The position numbers and the translations under genes were made by a program. Shown here piece after piece: positions 45,719 through 52,228 of a DNA stretch of 56,347 bases (its first letter is position 1; each line of letters opens with the position of its first letter). The notes under the pieces were generated by a model, which was not told the origin of the DNA, ran no database searches, and saw only the letters and a list, made by a program, of their open reading frames with translations. Origin of the DNA: Zeimonas sp964481165 (GTDB lineage Bacteria; Pseudomonadota; Gammaproteobacteria; Burkholderiales; Burkholderiaceae_E); assembly GCA_964481165.1 (NCBI GenBank), contig CAYZYC010000002.1, positions 1 to 56,347 on the forward strand, read 5' to 3'.

Positions 45719-48079
45719 ATGATTTCCAGCTTCGTCGGACGCCTGCAGCATCTGCTGTTCGGTCATCGCGCGCTCGTCCTCGCGTTGCTGGGCCTGTTCA
45801 CGGTGGTGATGGGGGTGTTCGCGAGCCAGCTGCGCATGGACGCGGGCTTCGACAAGCAGCTGCCCCAGGACCACGAGTACATCCGGACGTTCTACGAGTT
45901 CCGTGACGAAGTCTTCGGCGCCAACCGGATCATCGTCGTCGTGCGCGCGCGCGACGGCGAGATCTGGACGGCGCCGGGACTGCGGAGGCTGCACGATGTA
46001 ACGCAGTCGGTGATGTTCCTGCCGGGAATCGACCGGCGCACCGTGACCTCGCTGTGGACGCCGAACACGCGCGTGCTGGGCGTCACCGAGGAGGGATTCA
46101 AGGCCGAGGACGTGATCGGCGGGGACATCACCCCCGACCGCCTCGACGACGGACGCATCGAGCGCATTCGCCAGAACGCGCTGATCGGCGGCTACATCGG
46201 CACGCTGGTCTCCAGCGACAACGCCGGCGCAATGGTCGTGGCCGACCTGCTCGAGACCGACCGGGCGACGGGCAAGCGACTCGATTACCTGGAGTTCGCG
46301 CAACGCATCGAGGACGAGGTCCGGGGGCGTCACGAGGACGCGGGCTTCGAAGTCCAGATCATCGGCTTCGCCAAGCAGGTCGGCGACATCGCCGACGGCG
46401 CCACCAGCGTCCTGCGCTTCTTCGCACTCGCGTTCCTGCTCACCGCGCTGTCGGTGTGGATCTATTGCCGCTCGATCCCGCTCACCGTCATGACGCTGCT
46501 GTGCTCGCTGGTGTCGCTGATCTGGCAGTTCGGGACGCTGCGACTGCTGGGCTACGGGCTCGATCCGCTGGCCGTGCTCGTGCCGTTCCTCGTGTTCGCG
46601 ATCGGCGTGTCGCACGGCGTGCAGCAGATCAACTACATCGTCAAGGAGGTCTGCGCCGGTTCCGACAGCGAGACCGCCGCGCGTCGCGCGTTCACCGGAT
46701 TGCTGATTCCCGGCTCGATGGCGCTGGTCACCGCGTTCGTCGGATTCGCGACGCTGACGATGATCCCGATCCCGATGATCCGCGAGCTCGGCATCACCGC
46801 GTCGATCGGCGTCGCCTACAAGATCGTCACCAACCTGGTGATGCTGCCGATCTCCGCGTCGTACCTGCACTTCGACAACGACTACATCGCGCGCATGAAG
46901 CGGCTGCGCGAGCGGCGCGAGCGCGTAATGGCATGGCTCGGCGGCATCGGGAAGCCGCGCAATGCGCTCATCGGAACACTGGTCGGCGCGCTGCTCTTCG
47001 CCGTCGCGTTCCAGCAGAGCCAGCACCGGCACGTCGGCCACCTCGCGTCGGGCGCTCCGGAGCTGCGCGCCGATTCGCGTTTCAACCAGGACTCCGCGTC
47101 GATCGTCGCGAGCTTCGACCTCGGGCTCGACGTGCTCACCGTCGTCTTCCAGGCACCGAAGGACGGCTGCTACCAGCAAGCGGTGATGATGCACATCGAC
47201 CAGTTCGCCTGGCAGATGCAGAACACGCCCGGCGTGATCTCGGTCGCCTCGGTCGCGCAACTCGGCAAGCAGGCCTATGCGGGAACGAACGAGGGCCACC
47301 CGAAGTGGACTGCGCTCGCGGCGGACGAGCGCTCGCTCGCGAACTCGGTCGGCCTGATTCCGGAAGGAACCGGCCTCTTCAATCCCGGCTGCACGGTGCT
47401 GCCGGTGAACATCTTCCTCACCGATCACAAGGCGACGACGGTCAAGGAAGTGATTGCCGCCGTTCACGCGTTCCGCGATGCCGAGCACATGCCCGGCGTG
47501 ACGATGCGCCTGGCCAGCGGCAACGTCGGCGTGCAGGCGGCGACCAACGAGGTGCTCGAGACGACCGAGCTGCCGATGATGCTGTGGGTCTACGCGACGA
47601 TCATCGCGCTGGTGTTCTTCACCTATCGCGACTGGCGCGCGATGGTCGCCTGCTGCCTGCCGCTGACGCTGGCAACGTTCCTCGGCTACTGGTTCATGAA
47701 GGAGCTCGACATCGGGCTGACCGTAGCGACGCTGCCTGTGATGGTGCTCGCCGTCGGGATCGGCGTCGATTACGCGTTCTACATCTACAACCGGCTGCAG
47801 CTGCACCTGGCGCAGGGCGAGAACATCGCCGTGTCGTTCAAGCAGGCCCTGATGGAAACCGGCAATGCGACCGTGTTCACCGCGATCACGCTGTCGATCG
47901 GAGTCGCGACGTGGTCGTTCTCCGACCTCAAGTTCCAGGCCGACATGGGGCTGCTGCTCACCTTCATGTTCATGGTGAACATGATCATGGCGATCACGCT
48001 GCTGCCGGCGCTCGCCGTGATGATCGACCTGCTGGTGCCCCGCCGCCGGCCGGTGCGCGCACCGATCCTCGTGCACTGA
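45719..48079 (+). CDS. RND/MMPL family transporter
   Basis: The 786-residue inner-membrane protein has two groups of membrane helices separated by periplasmic loops, in the manner of MMPL/hydrophobe-amphiphile exporters. Recognisable segments are the first helix region ALVLALLGLFTVVMGVFAS, VFAIGVSHGVQQINYIVKE and the C-terminal VLAVGIGVDYAFYIYNRL with the family's GxxxDY motif. It lies 16 bases after the DUF1302 gene and is almost certainly its partner. Substrate unknown; lipids or other hydrophobic compounds are the usual proposal. Confidence 0.87.
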   Translation: MISSFVGRLQHLLFGHRALVLALLGLFTVVMGVFASQLRMDAGFDKQLPQDHEYIRTFYEFRDEVFGANRIIVVVRARDGEIWTAPGLRRLHDVTQSVMFLPGIDRRTVTSLWTPNTRVLGVTEEGFKAEDVIGGDITPDRLDDGRIERIRQNALIGGYIGTLVSSDNAGAMVVADLLETDRATGKRLDYLEFAQRIEDEVRGRHEDAGFEVQIIGFAKQVGDIADGATSVLRFFALAFLLTALSVWIYCRSIPLTVMTLLCSLVSLIWQFGTLRLLGYGLDPLAVLVPFLVFAIGVSHGVQQINYIVKEVCAGSDSETAARRAFTGLLIPGSMALVTAFVGFATLTMIPIPMIRELGITASIGVAYKIVTNLVMLPISASYLHFDNDYIARMKRLRERRERVMAWLGGIGKPRNALIGTLVGALLFAVAFQQSQHRHVGHLASGAPELRADSRFNQDSASIVASFDLGLDVLTVVFQAPKDGCYQQAVMMHIDQFAWQMQNTPGVISVASVAQLGKQAYAGTNEGHPKWTALAADERSLANSVGLIPEGTGLFNPGCTVLPVNIFLTDHKATTVKEVIAAVHAFRDAEHMPGVTMRLASGNVGVQAATNEVLETTELPMMLWVYATIIALVFFTYRDWRAMVACCLPLTLATFLGYWFMKELDIGLTVATLPVMVLAVGIGVDYAFYIYNRLQLHLAQGENIAVSFKQALMETGNATVFTAITLSIGVATWSFSDLKFQADMGLLLTFMFMVNMIMAITLLPALAVMIDLLVPRRRPVRAPILVH

Positions 48080-48090
48080 CGGAGAGCGAC

Positions 48091-48573
48091 GTGTTCGACA
48101 GCCTGGTCTCGCTGCTGTCCTCCGAGCCCGCGGCGCCGCCGAGGGAATCGGAGTTCCAGCGTCGGCAACTCGCCGTCGCGGCATTGCTCGTCGAAGCCAC
48201 GCACATCGACCGCAAGGCCAGCGCCGCCGAGCGCGACGTCGTGCGGCGCCTGCTCAGCGGCTACTTCGGCCTCGGGGACGACGACTCCGGCAGCCTGCTC
48301 GCGCAGGCCGAGGCTCGCTACGCGGCGAGCCTGCACGACTGGATCTTCGCGAACGCCGTCCGCAACGGATTCGGGGACGAAGAACGCGTCGAAGTGCTGC
48401 GTATGCTGTGGGAAGTCGTCTACAGCGACGGGCGGCTCGCGGCTTTCGAACTCGACCTGCTGCAACGCCTGTCGGCCGCGCTCGGCGTCGGCGAGCAGGC
48501 GGCCGAGGGCGCGCGTGCGCAGGCGTTCGCGAGCGCCAACCCGGGCGATCCGGAACAGGGGGACGGCTCGTGA
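48091..48573 (+). CDS. TerB-like protein
   Basis: This 160-residue cytoplasmic protein looks like a TerB/DjlA-type helical domain, with paired Asp/Glu motifs THIDRKASAAERDVVRRLL and VVYSDGRLAAFELDLLQRL. The GTG at 48091 follows GGAGAG and starts 11 bases after the RND stop. TerB domains bind metal ions, but despite the family name there is no other tellurite-resistance gene here. The stop overlaps the next start. Confidence 0.75.
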   Translation: MFDSLVSLLSSEPAAPPRESEFQRRQLAVAALLVEATHIDRKASAAERDVVRRLLSGYFGLGDDDSGSLLAQAEARYAASLHDWIFANAVRNGFGDEERVEVLRMLWEVVYSDGRLAAFELDLLQRLSAALGVGEQAAEGARAQAFASANPGDPEQGDGS

Positions 48574-49508
48574 ACCGGCGTGCGCTCCTCGCGCTCGGGC
48601 TTTCGTGGGCGCTGCTCGGCATGCCGTCGCCGGCGCCTGCCGAGATCGCTGCGCAACAGTCACAGAAGCTGCGCCACCCGGAACGCGCTCCGGTGCTCGC
48701 CGCGGTACGGGCCGGCGAACGCATGATCACCGCGGGCGATTTCGGAACGATCCTCCTGTCCGACGACGACGGACGCACGTGGCGCCAGGCGAAATCGGTG
48801 CCCACGCGCGTCACGCTGACCGCGCTTCAGTTCCTCGATGCGCAGCGCGGTTGGGCGGTCGGACACGGCGGATTCGTTCTCGGGACCGAAGACGGCGGAG
48901 AGAACTGGAAGATCCTGCATCGCGCCGGCGACGACGCGGTGTTCTTTTCGGTGCGATTCTCCGACGCGCGCAACGGCCTCGTGGTAGGCGCATTCGGCCT
49001 CGCGCTGCGCACCGCGGACGGCGGCGCGACATGGTCGCCGGTGACGATCGGCGATTCCGATCTGCACCTGTACCAGATCTTCTTCGACGCACGCGGTACG
49101 ACGTGGATCGCAGCCGAGAGCGGCGTCGTCTACCGATCGGCGGACGGAAGCGAATTCGACGCGATCGACGTGCCGTACGAGGGTTCGATCTGGGGTGGAA
49201 TCGGCCTGCGCGATGGCGCGGTGCTCGTCTTCGGAATGGGCGGAACGCTGCTGCGCACCACCGACGACGGCCGCTCGTGGACCGCGACCGACACCGGGAC
49301 CGACAATCCGATCACCGCAGCGTATGCGCTGCCCGAAGGACGCGTCGTCCTCGTCGGGCTCGGCGGAACGGTGCTCTCGAGCGACGACGGCGGTGCGCAC
49401 GTGCGAACCGAGATCCGCGCCCAGCGCAGCTCCTACACCGCAGTACTGGCGAGCGGAGACAGGCCGATCCTGTTCAGCCTTGCCGGCATCGAGCCGCTGC
49501 AACCGTGA
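48570..49508 (+). CDS. Ycf48-like/BNR-repeat periplasmic protein
   Basis: The 312-residue protein has a signal peptide (MNRRALLALGLSWALLGMPS region, cleaved near PAPA; GTG start at 48570) and several BNR-like repeats. Examples are GTILLSDDDGRTWRQA, GFVLGTEDGGENWKIL, LALRTADGGATWSPV and GTLLRTTDDGRSWTAT. This propeller resembles Ycf48, a photosystem II assembly factor, and such proteins regularly accompany DUF1329/DUF1302/RND genes in non-photosynthetic bacteria. Its start overlaps the TerB-like gene stop and its end overlaps the cytochrome gene start. Confidence 0.82.
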   Translation: MNRRALLALGLSWALLGMPSPAPAEIAAQQSQKLRHPERAPVLAAVRAGERMITAGDFGTILLSDDDGRTWRQAKSVPTRVTLTALQFLDAQRGWAVGHGGFVLGTEDGGENWKILHRAGDDAVFFSVRFSDARNGLVVGAFGLALRTADGGATWSPVTIGDSDLHLYQIFFDARGTTWIAAESGVVYRSADGSEFDAIDVPYEGSIWGGIGLRDGAVLVFGMGGTLLRTTDDGRSWTATDTGTDNPITAAYALPEGRVVLVGLGGTVLSSDDGGAHVRTEIRAQRSSYTAVLASGDRPILFSLAGIEPLQP

Positions 49509-49879
49509 TGCGGGTCGCCCTCGCCTCGGCGCTCTTCGCGTTCCTGCATCTCGCCTTCGGACCGGGCGCTGCGAACGCCTCGGGCGACGCCGCGAACGCC
49601 TCCGTCCAGACCGCCGCGACGATGTACGCGTTGAACTGCATGGGCTGTCATCCGGCACCGAAGACGCGCGAACACGACCAGGGACCCCTGCGCGGCGAGT
49701 TCTATCACTCGCACCGCGGCCGCAATTTCTTCATCCGGATGCCGCAACACGGGCAGCAGCTCGGCGCCGCCGAAGAGGCCCGCCTGCTCGACGAGATCCT
49801 CACCTGGAAACGCAGCTGCGCGGCGATCCTGCAGAACGCGCCGACGGTCGGATACCGCGGCGAACGATTCGTCCAATGA
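49508..49879 (+). CDS. Small monoheme c-type cytochrome
   Basis: The 123-residue protein has a signal peptide (VALASALFAFLHLAFGPG) and one heme c motif, C44-MG-C47-H48, within AATMYALNCMGCHPAPK. The remaining region has few family landmarks; a conserved-looking FFIRMPQHGQQL may hold the axial Met. It probably carries electrons from the amine dehydrogenase or to the diheme proteins encoded next. Its ATG overlaps the previous stop and its stop overlaps the next start. Confidence 0.8.
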   Translation: MRVALASALFAFLHLAFGPGAANASGDAANASVQTAATMYALNCMGCHPAPKTREHDQGPLRGEFYHSHRGRNFFIRMPQHGQQLGAAEEARLLDEILTWKRSCAAILQNAPTVGYRGERFVQ

Positions 49880-51018
49880 TCGCGCGCCGGCTGCTCGCGG
49901 CGACGCTGCTCGTCGTTTCGTGCGCGCTCGCCGGCACGGTTGCGGCGGACGGCTCCGCAGCGGCCGGTATCAGCGTCGCGGCCGGAACCGCCGAACAGCC
50001 GCCTGCACGCCTCGAGCCGCTGCCGCGCGCGGCGCCTTCCGATCCGGCGCGCCGCGAACTCGGCAGGCAGCTCTTCTTCGAATCGCGGCTGTCCGGCGAC
50101 GGCAGCCGCAGCTGCGCGACCTGCCATTCGCCGTCCCGCGGATTCTCGGACGGCGATGCGCTTTCGCGCGGCTACAACCACACCGGGCACTTCCGCAATA
50201 CGCCCGGGCTGATCGGTCTTCGACTGAAGTCGCGGCTGATGTGGGACGGGCGCCACGGTCGTCACGAGATCGCGGCCATCGTGCTGGACATGCTCGTTTC
50301 GCCGGTGACGATGAACGGCGACAGGGCGATCGTCGTCGAACGCGTGCGCCAGATCCCGGTGCTGCTGCGCGCGTGGGAACGCGCGCACGGCGAGCAGACG
50401 TTGCCCGCGCTCGAAGGCATCGTCGAGGCGCTGGCCGAATACGCGCTGGCGCACGATGGTGGCGACACGCCGGTCGATGCGGCGCTGCGCGGCGAAACGG
50501 CGGCGCTGCCGGCGCGCGCGGCCGACGGGATGCGGCTGTTCGCAGGCAAGGCCGGGTGCGTGCGCTGCCATTCGGGAGCGGCACTCTCCGATGGCCGCAC
50601 GCATCGGCTCGGTGTTCCGGAGAACCCCGAGATCCTGCGCGATCCCGAGCGCACGATCAGCCTGCTGCGCCATCACGCGATGCACGGGTCGCCCGATCCG
50701 ATGGCCGAGCGTAGCGACACCGGCGTGCACGCGACGACGCGTCGCAACTCCGATCGCGGTCGCTTCGCGACGCCGTCGCTGCGCGGCGTTGCGCACACGG
50801 CGCCCTACATGCACAACGGCGTGTTGCCCGACCTCGCGGCGGTCGTCTCGTTCTACGACCGGGGCGGCGGGCGCGGCTCCGACCTGAAGCCGCTTGGGCT
50901 CGACGCGAGCGAACGTGCGGCGCTGGTCGCGTTCCTCGAGGCGCTCTCGCCGGAACTTGCCGCCGAGACGGCGCCCGAAGCGGACGACTACGCAACCGTC
51001 GCCGGAGCGGGCCGATGA
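49876..51018 (+). CDS. MauG/cytochrome c peroxidase family diheme protein (first copy)
   Basis: The 380-residue secreted protein has a signal peptide and two heme c sites, C80-AT-C83-H84 and C228-VR-C231-H232. The inter-heme Trp is probably W123 (RLMWDGRHG), and APYMHNG at 309-315 holds the Tyr and Met positions that act as the axial ligand in MauG and peroxidases respectively. MauG completes TTQ synthesis from two tryptophans in the amine dehydrogenase small subunit; peroxidases of the same fold reduce hydrogen peroxide. Position in the TTQ operon favours MauG. The residue that decides between the two roles cannot be assigned without alignment. The start overlaps the cytochrome stop by 4 bases. 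Confidence 0.82.
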   Translation: MIARRLLAATLLVVSCALAGTVAADGSAAAGISVAAGTAEQPPARLEPLPRAAPSDPARRELGRQLFFESRLSGDGSRSCATCHSPSRGFSDGDALSRGYNHTGHFRNTPGLIGLRLKSRLMWDGRHGRHEIAAIVLDMLVSPVTMNGDRAIVVERVRQIPVLLRAWERAHGEQTLPALEGIVEALAEYALAHDGGDTPVDAALRGETAALPARAADGMRLFAGKAGCVRCHSGAALSDGRTHRLGVPENPEILRDPERTISLLRHHAMHGSPDPMAERSDTGVHATTRRNSDRGRFATPSLRGVAHTAPYMHNGVLPDLAAVVSFYDRGGGRGSDLKPLGLDASERAALVAFLEALSPELAAETAPEADDYATVAGAGR

Positions 51019-51031
51019 GGGCCGCACCGTG

Positions 51032-52228
51032 ATGACGGCCGAACCGAATCCCGGTCGGCGTCCCGGCACGCGCATGCCCATGCGCATCGCCCTGATGGCG
51101 CTCGTCCCGCTGGCCGCTGCGCTGCTGATCGCCGCTGCTTCGATTCCCGCGGCCGAGCCGGCGCCGCCGGCGCTTGCGAGCCTGCCGGCGGTCCCCGTTC
51201 CGGCAGACAACCCGATGAGCGCGGGGAAAGTCGAACTCGGCAGGCTGCTGTTCTTCGATGCGCGGCTTTCCGGCAACGGATCGACGTCGTGCGCGTCGTG
51301 CCACGTCGCGCAGCTCGGCTGGACGCACGACGACGCGCTTGCGCCCGGCTACCCCGGCCATCGCCTGTGGCGGAACAACCCGACGATCCTGAACTCCGCG
51401 CACTTCCGTCGCCTGATGTGGGACGGAACACTCGACAGCCTCGAGCAGCAGGCGCGCTCGGCGATGCAGGCGCCCGTCGAGGGCAACGGCAAGAGCGAGA
51501 TCGTCGAGCTGCGGCTGCGGCTGATCCCCGAGTACGTCGACCGGTTCCGCGACGTGTTCGGAACCGAGTGGCCGCGCATGGACGACGCGTGGAAGGCGAT
51601 CGCCGCGTTCGAGCGCACGATCGTCTCCGATCCGCAGCGGGTGCCCTTCGATCGATACCTGGCAGGCGACACGCGCGCGCTGACGCCGGAGGCGCAGCGC
51701 GGTTACGCGCTGTTCGCCGGAAAGGCCGGCTGCATCGCGTGCCACCACGGCCCGCTCGCCAGCGACGAGCAATACCACGCGCTCGGCGTGCCGCGGCAGT
51801 CGCTGTTCGATTCGAGCCCGCTGGTGCAGATCGCGGTGCGCTGGCAGAACGTGCAGCGCGACGCGCCGCGTGCGCTGTACCGCGACGCCGACGAGGACCT
51901 CGGGCGCTACTACCGCACCCGCGACCCTGCCGACATCGGCAGGTTCCGCACGCCGTCGCTGCGCGAGCTTCGCTACACCGGCCCGTACATGCACAACGGC
52001 GTGTTCAAGACGCTGCACGACGTCGTCGAGTTCTTCGATCGCGGCGGCGGCGATGCGCCGAACAAGTCGCCGCTGCTGCGACCGCTCGGGCTCGATGCCG
52101 GCGAGAAGCGCGATCTGGTCGCCTTTCTCGAGTCGCTGAGCATGGACCGGCCGCTGATCGTCGAGGCACCGGCGCTTCCTGCGATGGCGCCGCTCGTCGA
52201 TCTTGCCGAGGGTGGCCAATGCCGATGA
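51032..52228 (+). CDS. MauG/cytochrome c peroxidase family diheme protein (second copy)
   Basis: The 398-residue protein has a long N-terminus before a hydrophobic signal (IALMALVPLAAALLIAAAS) and two heme c sites, C87-AS-C90-H91 and C234-IA-C237-H238. The MWDGT (W130) and GPYMHNG (317-323) segments mirror the first copy, but the rest is clearly different in sequence. The start is uncertain between ATG 51032 and ATG 51074, the latter giving a more normal signal peptide. Two paralogues next to a TTQ enzyme could divide MauG and peroxidase functions. Its stop overlaps the qNOR-like gene start by 10 bases. Confidence 0.82.
   Translation: MTAEPNPGRRPGTRMPMRIALMALVPLAAALLIAAASIPAAEPAPPALASLPAVPVPADNPMSAGKVELGRLLFFDARLSGNGSTSCASCHVAQLGWTHDDALAPGYPGHRLWRNNPTILNSAHFRRLMWDGTLDSLEQQARSAMQAPVEGNGKSEIVELRLRLIPEYVDRFRDVFGTEWPRMDDAWKAIAAFERTIVSDPQRVPFDRYLAGDTRALTPEAQRGYALFAGKAGCIACHHGPLASDEQYHALGVPRQSLFDSSPLVQIAVRWQNVQRDAPRALYRDADEDLGRYYRTRDPADIGRFRTPSLRELRYTGPYMHNGVFKTLHDVVEFFDRGGGDAPNKSPLLRPLGLDAGEKRDLVAFLESLSMDRPLIVEAPALPAMAPLVDLAEGGQCR

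Noticed and set aside
48091..48573. TerB-like protein as a tellurite resistance gene.
   Set aside because: No terA, terC, terD or terE genes are near, and the gene is embedded in the DUF1329/RND/Ycf48 run, so the family name is not informative.
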